Source: Perkinsus marinus ATCC 50983 (Eukaryota > Perkinsozoa > Perkinsida > Perkinsidae). Taken from it: DNA of 40,951 nt. Position 1 is the stretch's first letter; each line of letters starts with the position of its first letter. The stretch is from assembly GCF_000006405.1 (NCBI RefSeq), contig NW_003207807.1, forward strand, positions 193,248 through 234,198, read 5' to 3'. This document shows positions 30,301 to 39,161 of this stretch, one piece after another. A program made the translations under genes and the position numbers. The notes below the pieces were generated by a model, which did not search any database, was not told the DNA's origin, and was given only the letters and a program-made list of their open reading frames with translations.

Positions 30301-33300
30301 ACATGTATGTAGCAACTTGCTACATACCTAATGTCACTGATAACTATTTTCATAGTGCGCATATTTTCCCACACCGTTGAGCCTACTCTGAACTCTATCA
30401 TCGAACCATGCACTCGTCCTGGCCACCAAAGCTTCCACCTCAGCCATAGACGTAGGGATGATGTCCATCAACCCTCCCACAGAGGCACCGTTACCAGAAC
30501 CGGCTGAAAAGGAGGCAAAGTGAAAATTCAAAGCGAGAGGCACGTGAGCAGAACACATAGGATACACCGCCGCTCTGAAAGATTTCAAAAGAGAATTCGG
30601 AGCTTTAACATGCACTATCACAACAGGTAACGGTTAAATTCCAATACAGTAAATTCTAAATCCTGAATACCCGTGATATGAAAGAAAAAAATTACTAGTG
30701 AAAACACATTTCACTTCGCGGTATACAATTGTATTATCGGTCACAGAAACATATACGTCCTATAGTTCACATGGAGTATTTCGCCACTTCACGGTAAACG
30801 GGTGAAACTCCCCTATCCCTAACACTGAGATTTGAGATCTCATTTTCGCCCGTCTATTCTTGTTGACTGAAAACTATCAATATTGATTCGATACGCAGCT
30901 TACTCTATTCAACATGTAAATATCATATTTTTAATATATCAATTTTGGGTAAACATGTGCGAAGTGACTCCTATCTACGGAAGTACTTCCAGTTCACTTC
31001 ATACCGAAAAAATCGCGTCTTCCACATGAAGTATTACGCCACTTCACGACGAGTGGAACTCCAATATACATCACAGAAATATAGCACCCTTATTACCACC
31101 TTCAGTGAGAGTCACGACTTGTGCCGGTTTCGACAAGCTCTCTTCACGAGTCCATAGCACCTTCTCGCCCTTCTTCATACGTAATGATAGATCTGAGTAA
31201 TCCAAAGGTCCCCGGTTCGATCCCGGCAAGCGGCATGTCTACTACCATCAAAGTTAACTTCCAATTTCATATCATTTCCGACCTTCTTCGTGTACACATG
31301 TTCACCCTTCATAAACCCCTCAGGATTGTTCAGCATCTACCACAGAAATCACCCATAGAATAGAGTCAATAACATGCAGTGTTGAAGGAATGTATGGTTG
31401 CTTCCCTCAGCTGAGCTCAGTTGCTTCCCTCAGCTGAGCTCAGTTGCTTCCCTCAGCTGAGCTCAGTTGCTTCCCTCAGCTGAGCTCAGTTGCTTTCCTC
31501 AGCTGAGCTCAGTTGGTTTCCTCAATAATTCCACGAATCAGTATAGGATTGCACAGAAACCAATACAAATTTCCCGAAAATCCCTTCCAGAGTTTTAATA
31601 TCGTCAATGTCAACGTGTCACCTTCTCACGCTGATAATACCACCATAAAAATGTCAGCAAAAATTCGATGGTAGCGTCACGCTGAATCACAAAAACTCCT
31701 TCTCCATAGATGAGAATATCGTACAGAGCGACGATATTCGTATGATATTTGCACAATTTCGCAATTTGTGCAATTTTCGTAGAGCGGTAAAACTGCGATA
31801 TCAACCTTGTCACCTCCAATTCGTTTCCAATAGAAGTCGTCGGAAACTTGATCTCTCGCATAATAAAATCAGATTCCTCAGAGGTTCCCGTTTCAAGATA
31901 CGGAATAGGCCCACCAGTGGACATAAGATATCTCTCAATCTGAAGCCAACAACACCTCCAACCATACCATCCCTTCCCCAACTCTCCCACCTTAATCGGA
32001 CTAACCCGCACATGCAAACCATCGCCGTCTACGAACACTGCCGTAGCCGAGGCAAGACCCTCATTCGAGAACTCCAAAGCGGTACCATCTTTTCGAGAAG
32101 AGCAGGAAACCTACACCCATGCACGAATCAACCACATTTGTCATATGGAAATTTTGAGGGAAAATTCTCGTTAGTTTCTGGGCACTTCTACCAGAATTCA
32201 TCTACACACTCCGACTCGTGAGAGAGCAAATTCCTGAGCCCAGCTGAGAAAAGAGTGTCAATTTGATATGCAAATGTGCGTTATTTCTCGAGGTTAATGA
32301 GAATCAATCTGCAACTATATCGCATATCTAACGTAACCATAACTATGAACATGTGTTGTGATGAAAGTACCCGTCTGCGACAACTTGTTCACTAAAATTC
32401 GTCCTCTAAAATAACACACATTTGCGTATCAAACTACCACGTACGGCACTCCAACACGATTCACATTCACTCTACACCCCTTTTTCTGCACTTTTTATTC
32501 CATTATCGACATTTCAGCCACCACAGAGCAAATTCCTCCCTCTCTTACCGCTGTAGGCAAACTACTGCTATCAGGCTCCTTGAGCTCAGCTTTTTCAAGA
32601 TCGAAAATATCTAAGTTCTCAAGTACCGTACCATGCAGTGCTCAGGGGTAGACTACTTACGATGACCATCAACACAGCCAACGTGAATAAGAGGCTGCAT
32701 CTTATTGGATAGATTCTCGCAAACGTCGAAGTTGATGACCTTGGACCTCGTCAGCTCCCGAACGATGTTGCCCTTTTCGAGATCTATTGCGAACAACTGA
32801 AAAAGAAGAAATTCAAAACGATCAAAATTGAAATCTTAAATTCCCCTTGTATGAATGCGATATGAATTCAATATTAGTATCACTATAATGGAGTCTCACC
32901 CTAGTGATATGAAAAACAATAGCGAAAAATATATATTTCACGACTACTGCATATCACCGCGAACATCGGGTTTTTTACAGAGTATTACGCCACTCCACGT
33001 AAAACGGGTGAAACACCGGTAATATTACTAGAACGTAAATTTCGAGATGATGTTTCTCTCATATTTATGAATACGAATGCTCTTTTCTTATAGTACTATA
33101 TGCCACTTGAAAATGATATAATTGAGTTTCACCCTAGTGATATGAGAAACACTAGTGAAAAACATACTACCGCGAATATCGCGTTTTCAGAGTATTACGC
33201 TACTTCACGTAAAACTCCAATATCTTAACAAGATCAAAAATTTCAATAATATCAAACTAGGCGCATCCCCCCAGCACACCTGCCCCTTCGCTGTCTGTAC

Positions 33301-33699
33301 CAGTCCAACGTTGGACCTTCCAAGCACACGGATATCCACGATCGATGACTTTGGCGACATAATAGTTCGCCACTGTAGGATACCAGTATCCTTAGCTAGC
33401 ACCTGCCACACAAACGAATGAGGTGAGAAAAAACACATGTAGTGATAGTAATAGTAGTAGATTATTACAGCAATAACCCCTTCATCAGTGCCAACGAATA
33501 TATCGCCACTAGGGAGGACTTCAGGGACGGCTGATATACCGCCAATGTTACGCACGAACCAATCGTATCTGGACACACTCCCGTATCTTCCATGCTCAAC
33601 CTAAAGATACTACTTCATCGCCTCGTCCGGATGTAAACCCAATACTCCCATACACAGGAGTTGAATCACTGGGAGCACTCTAAATAAGATGCCGAACAT
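27396..33699 (-). CDS. EMC1: EMC1, ER membrane complex subunit 1
   Basis: Start ATG at 33699 with a signal peptide (MFGILFRVLPVIQLLCMG), then a 45-nt intron and RYDWFVRNIGGISAV, PSGDIFVGTDEGVIA, LAKDTGILQWRTI (PQQ/WD-like blades as in EMC1). Later exons: KKGEKVLWTREESL, KIGVVLSETGKLFAIDLATS, KYDLIEPTTG, SDASVLYRYINANLIG, YLFVRLIDSVTGALVYE, EPIMIIFDNSAIVYYHND, RNELLVVDLFKD, TYSNQVEGLKFIRT, HFESTSLLVLFGLDMYMIPT and a C-terminal membrane helix PLLTISIAVVLATILITT with tail KALENRWK (stop 27398-27396). All are in EMC1 order; FGLDMY and VLYRYINAN are characteristic. EMC1 is the large lumenal scaffold of the EMC insertase. Many introns, several enlarged by MITEs, two with tRNA-like blocks. The central exons are only partly resolved. 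Confidence 0.92.
28546..28668 (+). mobile_element. Family A MITE, partial copy in an EMC1 intron
   Basis: Contains the right part of the family: CACATGTGAAAGCCAACAAG, AATTTCCC blocks, AACACATATAGTTAACCATG and a degraded right end. The left part is missing. It abuts the 3' splice site of the EMC1 exon encoding EPIMIIFDNS. Confidence 0.7.
28848..29011 (+). mobile_element. Family A MITE copy in an EMC1 intron
   Basis: CAGTATTGGAATATCTGTTC to GCATATTCTCCCACGCTG with all internal landmarks. It lies antisense to EMC1, between the VLYRYINAN and YLFVRLIDS exons. Confidence 0.85.
29796..29855 (-). other. Probable EMC1 intron with sense tRNA B box
   Basis: On the gene strand it contains GCAGAGGTCGTGGGTTCGAT followed by CCCCGG, then a T-run (TTTTTTTTCAG) and the exon. 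The acceptor at 29796 is clear; the donor (GTCATAG at 29855 is one option) is not certain. Confidence 0.55.
30135..30378 (+). mobile_element. Family A MITE copy with internal fold-back
   Basis: CAGTGCTGGAGGAATATATC to TATTTTCCCACACCG. The right part is enlarged by a perfect hairpin, ACATGTAGTTGCTA-G-TAGCAACTACATGT, followed by a second small palindrome GTAGCAACTTGCTAC. EMC1 intron. Confidence 0.75.
30596..30811 (+). mobile_element. Family B MITE copy
   Basis: Shares GAATTCGGA...CACAACAGGTAACGGTT, CCCGTGATATGA, CACATTTCACTTCGCGGTAT, GTATTTCGCCACTTCACGGT and the terminal GGGTGAAACTCC with the copy at 39164-39403. The left terminal repeat is missing. Confidence 0.75.
30958..31064 (+). mobile_element. 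Diverged family B fragment
   Basis: Right half with CATGAAGTATTACGCCACTT and GTGGAACTCC; the left part is heavily diverged. Confidence 0.45.
31193..31245 (-). other. EMC1 intron with antisense tRNA-like block
   Basis: A 53-nt GT-AG intron starting GTAGTAGACATGCCGCTTGC and containing GCCGGGATCGAACCGGGGAC, the complement of a perfect B box. Removal joins LEVNFD to LSLRMKKGEKVLWTREES. Confidence 0.7.
31377..31618 (+). mobile_element. Family A MITE copy with internal tandem expansion
   Basis: The left end CAGTGTTGAAGGAATG is followed by a tandem array, then TCAGTATAGGATTGCACAGA, AACCAATACAAATTTCCC and a truncated right end. EMC1 intron. Confidence 0.75.
31400..31514. repeat. 23-bp tandem array
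   Basis: About five units of TTGCTTCCCTCAGCTGAGCT-CAG, nearly identical; the last has a T for C change. The unit is the left sub-terminal palindromic block of family A (TCAGCTGAGCTCAG). Confidence 0.9.
32110..32258 (-). mobile_element. Diverged family A copy (reverse)
   Basis: Reverse copy with CTCGTTAGTTTCTGGGCAC, CTACCAGAATTCATC and CCTGAGCCCAGCTGAG; the ends are decayed. Confidence 0.55.
32891..33018 (+). mobile_element. Family B MITE copy (short form)
   Basis: TGGAGTCTCACCCTAGTGAT at the left and CGTAAAACGGGTGAAACACC at the right form terminal inverted repeats of about 12-13 bp around a 128-bp body. EMC1 intron. Confidence 0.8.
33125..33228 (+). mobile_element. Family B MITE copy (short form)
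   Basis: TTGAGTTTCACCCTAGTGAT to ACTTCACGTAAAACTCCA, about 100 bp after the previous copy in the same orientation and closely similar to it. Confidence 0.8.
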
Positions 33700-33751
33700 C
33701 GAGACAGTCACTACACAAAACAACTAAGTCTCCCATTTTCCAACTACAACA

Positions 33752-36533
33752 CTACCGATCAAAACACTCATGAAACACAATCAACAGAAACACATGTAAA
33801 ATTTCTCCACCACTAGTATTACTATGCATCATAAACATCACTACCAACACGAACAGCCAATACCCTGTCAGCACAGCCGTCCCGAGCTGAGGGCACCAGG
33901 GGTAGTGGGAAATCCGATGCACCCGTAGATTCGTAACTACAAACAAAAACGATTCACTTCCCGACTTCGACGAAATCCCCACATCAAAGTGGCCAGACGC
34001 GGAGCGAGAGCCTGCAATAAGATCTTCTGAAATCGAACATATCTAATCTAAAAATGCCAATAATACAGCGGAGCGACGCAAAAACTGAAAAACCCACTTC
34101 GTCAACCCCAGACAAGACCAGTACCCCTCCTGGGACGAGCTGCTGGGCTGCGGAGGCGAGCAGCTTCTTCAGAGCCTCAACCTCCGACACTCGTGGGGAT
34201 ATGATGACCATGTCAAACTCGCCCGCCTACGTAATCGATATGATCTCCAAGCAGTTCAGGAAAATAGTACATGTGTTGGTGACAACATGGGAAATTCCGG
34301 AAAAATTTCGGGAAATTCGGGGAAATTTTCGGGAAATTTCGGGAAAATATCGGAAAATATCGGTTGTTTTCCCCTACGCTAATTCGCATCTAAACTTCTA
34401 TAATTAATGAGGAAACTTCTGAACTCAGCTGAAGAAAGCTTACATACATTCCGACACCTATAATTGGCTTGTAGATCATTTGAATGTAACTTCTAACACT
34501 TTCATAAATACTTCACAACCGAACACGATACCTCCCAACGAGCCTTCCCCCCCTGGACACTACCATATCCCGCCTCTCCTCGAGCCACAGCCGCGGTACG
34601 TTGTGCTCTACTACTACTCTACTCCGAATGCAACTCGACTTGATAGACTCCTCCATCTCCCTACACAGCCGTCTCGATCTCTCCACTGCTATGACCATCA
34701 CCTGAACTAACAGAGTGTCGTGGACCCGACACGCTACACATAGGAAGGCTATTGATATCATTTTTTACAATCATATCAACATATGATATTTCTGTGGAAC
34801 TCGTACGTACGGCTACGCGCAAGTAGAGCCGACAAGGAGGAATACACCCAGTTAGGGTGATGGAGTATATATTCACTTTCCCCAGCTCAGCTCGGGAGTT
34901 TCCTCACAACACACAAACTCAGGCAGAAGAAGTGTTCAGAAACCGACAAGAATTTCCCAAAAATTTTCCCCAGAAATTTCATATTGTCACCTCGTATGTA
35001 GTTCGCCACATATAAATCCTCTCACACTTCTGCACCTCGTAACATACAAACCTCACATTCCCATGCCCACCTTTTCCTCAAATTCCTCCTCTCCCCCTTC
35101 CAAGGTCTTCACCATCGATGTGGCCAACCTCCCCGCGACAGTCGAGACTGCTAGCACCTTCCTCCTCGTCGCATCAGGCCGGGCTAATCTCAACCATACC
35201 GGTAGCTGTAGTAGTAGTAGTTCATCGCTCGTCATTTGGTGGTGAAGACCTACACACTGTATCAACCAGAAACCCATAATTTCCCCGAGACAAACTCATT
35301 TTGAATTTTTCCCACACGGCTAGGAACACATTCTTCAATCAATGTCACTTTTCGAGCACATTTATTAAACCCTGGAAGACCATAATTCGCCATACCATCA
35401 CTGAGTCAACACCTCTCACACTCCATGATTACCAGTGATATCCACACTTCCTGTACAGGGAGGCTCCGAAGACCAGAGCAGATGAGGTCGGACAGAAGGA
35501 AGGAACTCGAACGCTCTACTGCTATGATCATCATGACGGAGATAAACCTGTAGGAGATCTTTATATAGTCCTGGAAAATATGACAGTTTTCCTCAGCTGA
35601 GCTCAGGAGCACTTCTACCTTACGAATTCGGGTACGAGAACCAACACCAATCTCCCGAAAATTCCCCAGAATTTTCATATTGTCACCAACACATGCGTGC
35701 ATATTTTCCAACACTGTCATTCTTAAAAAGGCCCATCATGTTACCTTCGTCAATCCTGGTAGTAGAGTCCTCAAGGCCTGCACTATATGCTGCATTTGCC
35801 GGTCCATGAAAGCTGTCGATGAGCTCACTATAGCAGTAGTAGGCGAGAACACGTCCACGTAACTAGCAGTATCATAGACTCCAACAAAGTATCGTTACGA
35901 GGCTTACAGGCCAGACAGATGGTCGCCATCACCGTTGATAAGCTGAAGGGAAAATACTAAGGAGTAATGGCAGGAGGCGGGCTCACTCGAAAGGGTCTTT
36001 TCCGGAGCTCCGGCATACCTCCAAAAGCGGCTATGCGAGATTGAAGTGCTTTATTAAATGCATCATAGAAAAACTCATGATCGATGTGGACTTGGGCGTT
36101 TCGATGGAGTATCCTGAGGTTGAGCGACAAAGATACGGATGAGGTCCAAAGATACTCCCTCACCTGCAAGATGTGTACGCTGAGGGGTTATACGAAGCAA
36201 CGCCGTAAGACCTCCCAGAAGGACCGACCACCTCCACCACTCCCACGTCACGATGCTTGCTCTTACTCTTCCTTATATCGTTAGCTTGCAATGTGACGGG
36301 CTGTAACACAACGACTATTCGTAAATGCCTTTGGTCGCTCCTACTAGTATAAGAGAATTGCTCATTTTTTTCTCCCCGATTTCACTTAGTCGTATCACCG
36401 GCAACTTTCCATCACCCTTCCGAGAGGCTCCACTCAATGCCGTGTCAAGGCACCGTATAGTACGACGCATATAGGAAGTGGAACAACTCCGAATCCTACC
36501 ACGGTACAGGAATAAAATCTTGCAATCTTGCAT
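33752..36533 (-). CDS. RlmI-like SAM-dependent rRNA methyltransferase (COG1092 type)
   Basis: Proposed start ATG 36533 with a basic, Ser/Arg-rich leader (MQDCKILFLYRGRIRSCSTS), possibly an organelle-targeting sequence. A 46-nt intron leads to a PUA-like domain: VTLQANDIRKSKSKHRDVGV, GRSYGVASYNPSAY. Then RILHRNAQVHIDHEFFYDAF, SRIAAFG joined to LINGDGDHLSGL (RlmI-type RLVNGEGDGLPGL), YDTASYVDVFSP, QHIVQALRTLLPGLTK, VYLRHDDHSSRAFEFLPS, a class-I methyltransferase fold (VIAVERSRRLCREMEESI, DMVIISPRVSEVEALKK, LLASAAQQLVPGGVLVLSG) and HFDVGISSKSGSESFLF. It likely methylates a cytosine in (organellar) large-subunit rRNA; the target is inferred from the family. The motif I exon is weak. MITEs of family A lie in its introns. 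The end (33754-33752) is tentative. Confidence 0.78.
34256..34462 (-). mobile_element. Family A MITE copy (reverse, expanded centre)
   Basis: Reverse copy with ACATGTGTTGGTGACAACAT, several GGGAAATTTCGG repeats expanding the centre, CTTCTATAATTAATGAGGAA and a decayed left end CATTCCGACACC. Confidence 0.75.
34857..35032 (+). mobile_element. Family A MITE copy
   Basis: GATGGAGTATATATTCACTTTCC through AGCTCAGCTCGGGAG, CAGAAACCGACAAGAATTTC and ATATTGTCACC to CCTCTCACACTTCTG; intron of the methyltransferase. Confidence 0.75.
35568..35715 (+). mobile_element. Family A MITE copy
   Basis: CCTGGAAAATATGACAGTTT to CATATTTTCCAACACTG with TCCTCAGCTGAGCTCAGGAG and AGAACCAACACCAATCTCCC; it lies immediately upstream of the methyltransferase exon starting VYLRHDDH. 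Confidence 0.8.
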
Positions 36534-36619
36534 TTCCTCAACGCAACCACAATATAGCCTGATCGATTTGGTGGTAGGAAACTAGGTTGGAGCCCTCGGT
36601 GAAGTGCATCTGACTCAAG
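36534..36619. promoter_or_regulatory. Probable bidirectional promoter (methyltransferase / RPL27A)
   Basis: Only 86 bp separate the two divergent proposed start codons. No TATA box is obvious. This is inference from spacing; UTR introns could change it. Confidence 0.4.
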
Positions 36620-37112
36620 ATGACTGCCTGCCTCAAGAAGACCCGTAAGCATAGAGGAAACGTGTCCCACGGCCACGGTCGTATCGGGAAGCACCGTAAG
36701 CATCCTGGTGGACATGGTAACGCCGGTGGTCAGCATCACCATCGTATCAACTTCGATAAGTACCATCCTGGTTACTTCGGTAAGGTTGGTATGCGTTACT
36801 TCCATCTCCAGAAGAACAAGTAATAATACCACACCAAGCCGAAGTCCTGTCGATTTCTATCATATTAGGTTCTACCGCCCCGAGGTTAATGTCGAGAAGC
36901 TGTGGTCCCTCGTTTCCGAGCAGACCCGTCTCCAATACGCCGACAAGAAGGACAAGGCGCCCGTAATCGACTGCACCAAGGCCGGCTATTTCAAGGTCCT
37001 CGGCAAGGGCAACCTTCCCAAGCAGCCCGTCATCGTCAAGGCTCGTTACTTCTCTAAGAAGGCCGAGGAGAAGATCCAAGCCGTCGGTGGTGTCTGCGTC
37101 CTCACCGCTTAA
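36620..37112 (+). CDS. RPL27A: 60S ribosomal protein L27a (uL15)
   Basis: Exons 36620-36819 and 36869-37112 are separated by a 49-nt intron (36820-36868), giving 147 aa. The N-terminus [20 protein letters not shown], the Gly/His-rich loop [36 protein letters not shown], and the C-terminal [11 protein letters not shown] and [20 protein letters not shown] are all diagnostic. uL15 sits at the large-subunit exit side of the cytosolic ribosome. Codon use is biased to C-ending codons (AAG, CGT, CAC), as expected for a highly expressed gene. Confidence 0.98.
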
Positions 37113-37361
37113 GTGGTATCAGGAAATGCATTGACACTTTCCCATTGCTTACTAACAGCAGTGAACGGCAGTTTGTTGAGCGCTTTGGCTGGAGGTCATC
37201 TCTGAGACACTATTTATCTATTGTGTTTATAGTGTTATTAATAGGGAGGTGGGCATATACTGGGATGGAGATTCTTTGTTATCATGTACGTCCTCAGCTG
37301 CACGGGAAACAGACCATGTCGTGCTTCGCGCTTTTCAAGACAGTATTGGGGTATGTGTTCT

Positions 37362-37466
37362 GACGGGCTCAAGTTTCCTTATACTACAATCAGAGTGAAA
37401 AGCCGACAAGAATTGCGTCAGAAATGCCTTAACACGCGTAGTTGACCACGTGTATATTCCCCTAGA
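37362..37466 (+). mobile_element. Partial family A MITE
   Basis: Shows CAGAGTGAAAAGCCGACAAG, AACACGCGTAGTTGACCACG and TATATTCCCCTAGAC; the left terminal part is lost. Confidence 0.55.
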
Positions 37467-37750
37467 CAAAGCTATGCTAAGCAGTTTCGATGAGAACTGC
37501 ATGAGGAAAGCGGTTATTACGATTGATCCTTCATCGTTCGCTGGTATTTCTCATCAGATCTCTGCATAATTCGAGTAAATTCTTTTCGTTAATTGTATTC
37601 AAAGACCCATACACATTTAAGAAGCAACTTCCCCTCAGGGTCTGATAACAATGGGAAAAACGCTGCTAGTGTGACATGTACATTACTAACTAATTTAATT
37701 AGCTCGGTTGAACTAATCAACATGTACACAGAACACCAACATTAGTACTA

Positions 37751-37803
37751 CAAATTCTTCGATCAGTTTCTAATGTAACATTAGAAATTGATCGAAGAAT
37801 TTG
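37751..37803. repeat. 53-bp near-perfect palindrome
   Basis: The left arm (CAAATTCTTCGATCAGTTTC-TAATGT) and right arm (ACATTAGAAATTGATCGAAG-AATTTG) are complementary over 26 positions with one mismatch and a single-base loop. Confidence 0.95.
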
Positions 37804-37855
37804 TTCCTAGGCAAATGGAAAATTCAGAGTGAGTTCTTCCCGGGAAAATTATAGG

Positions 37856-37982
37856 TTCCTGATTGTATCGTCTTAAAATGGTATCAACTACGTGTATGGA
37901 AAGGCTAACCTGGTGGTCATTGTTCCTGATTGTATCGTCTTCTTTACTACGTGTATGGAAAGGCTAAACTGGTGGTCATTGA
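37856..37982. repeat. Two tandem copies of a ~62-bp unit
   Basis: Each copy contains GTTCCTGATTGTATCGTCTT and CTACGTGTATGGAAAGGCTA followed by CTGGTGGTCATTG. They differ by a short indel (AAAATGGTATCAA against CTTTA) and one base. Confidence 0.92.
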
Positions 37983-38042
37983 AATCTTTACTATCTCAGA
38001 ATTGCTCCATCTCATTTATTCACTGTTGTACAAACAATAAAG

Positions 38043-38203
38043 CAGTGTTGGAATATCTGTTCGCTTTCCTCAGCTAAGCTCAGGAGTTTCCTTACTAATT
38101 ACAGGAATTTACTTACAAATTCGGGTAGAAGTAAATAGTTTCCTCAGAATTTTCATATTGTCACCAACACATGTAGTTGACCACGTGCATATTTTCCAAC
38201 ACT
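38043..38203 (+). mobile_element. Family A MITE, near-consensus copy
   Basis: CAGTGTTGGAATATCTGTTC to GCATATTTTCCAACACT: the ends are inverted repeats of about 14 bp with one mismatch. The flanks (CAATAAAG / TAATATAG) match at six of eight positions. Confidence 0.9.
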
Positions 38204-38271
38204 AATATAGAGGAGGATGTACTCGAACACAGAATTCTGTTATGTCGAAATGTTGGTGATAAACAGTAAAA

Positions 38272-39114
38272 TCACCGCATGCGTAATATCTCTAATAAAA
38301 GTTCCACATTATTCCTGCCCATCTCCTCGAATGCCGTCGTTTTACCTGACACAAAACACTCTACTTAATAGCATACCAAAATCTCCCTACTTATTGAGTC
38401 AAAATTCCGCAGTATAAAGTCTAAGCAACGCTTTCGTAATCCACTTGCTGCATGCATATCGGCTGCCTGAAGGAAGGCGGAGCGATGCAGATTATTATCA
38501 CTACTACTAGTAGTAGCACCAGTCTACTACTAGGGGGACATACCCTCTAGTACAGTGTTTATTTCCTATTCATATCTACCGTAAACGTTTCAACTACTCA
38601 CAGAATGTGTCTAGTCCCACCATTAACAACACACAAGCATAAAGTCTCCTTCTCACCTGCAGTATCGTAGGGGCGTTATCGATGTTGATACTCTGTAATA
38701 TCTCCTTCTCACAAATCTTCTTAAGTCTGTCTATTCCAAACTGGTCCGCTGTAACAAACAGGTCCATCGCGGAATCCACAGTCAACTGATATGAAAATCA
38801 ATATGCACATGGTTAACTACATGTGGCGGTGACAATATGAAAATTTCCCGAAAATTCTGGGAAATTTTTTTGTCGTTTTCGGTACATTTCTATTCGAATT
38901 CGTAAAGCAACTTCAACAACAATCACTGAGGAAACTGCTGACATATATTCCAACATTGCTGCAATGTCGCCTACCTCGTGGACCTCATCCGTATACAGGA
39001 ACTCCAACACTCCCTTGAAAGCCCTATGAGTGACTCCCCCTTGTATTGGGATGCACTCGTCAATCGACATAGTAGACTCCTTCATATTCATAGAGCGTGA
39101 GAACATCGCCCTGC

Positions 39115-39161
<47 letters not shown>

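Larger units (their letters stand above)
37113..38042. other. Intergenic, holds a long palindrome and a tandem duplication
   Basis: No gene. It contains a partial family A copy (37362-37466), a 53-bp near-perfect palindrome (37751-37803) and two tandem copies of a roughly 62-bp unit (37856-37982), listed separately. Confidence 0.5.

Noticed and set aside
30334-30621. Minus-strand ORF starting MIVHVKAPNS, similar to one at 39208 starting MILHVNGPNS
   Set aside because: The shared N-terminal part is family B MITE sequence, not a conserved protein domain.
31206-31235. Possible tRNA gene at CCCCGGTTCGATCCCGGCAAG
   Set aside because: Only a T arm is present; no D arm or anticodon arm can be folded around it, and it falls inside an EMC1 intron.
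36600-36622. GACTCAAG just before the RPL27A ATG as a relic of a dinoflagellate/Perkinsus-type spliced leader
   Set aside because: Only six to seven bases match the leader end (GGCTCAAG), too short to support a relic without transcript data.
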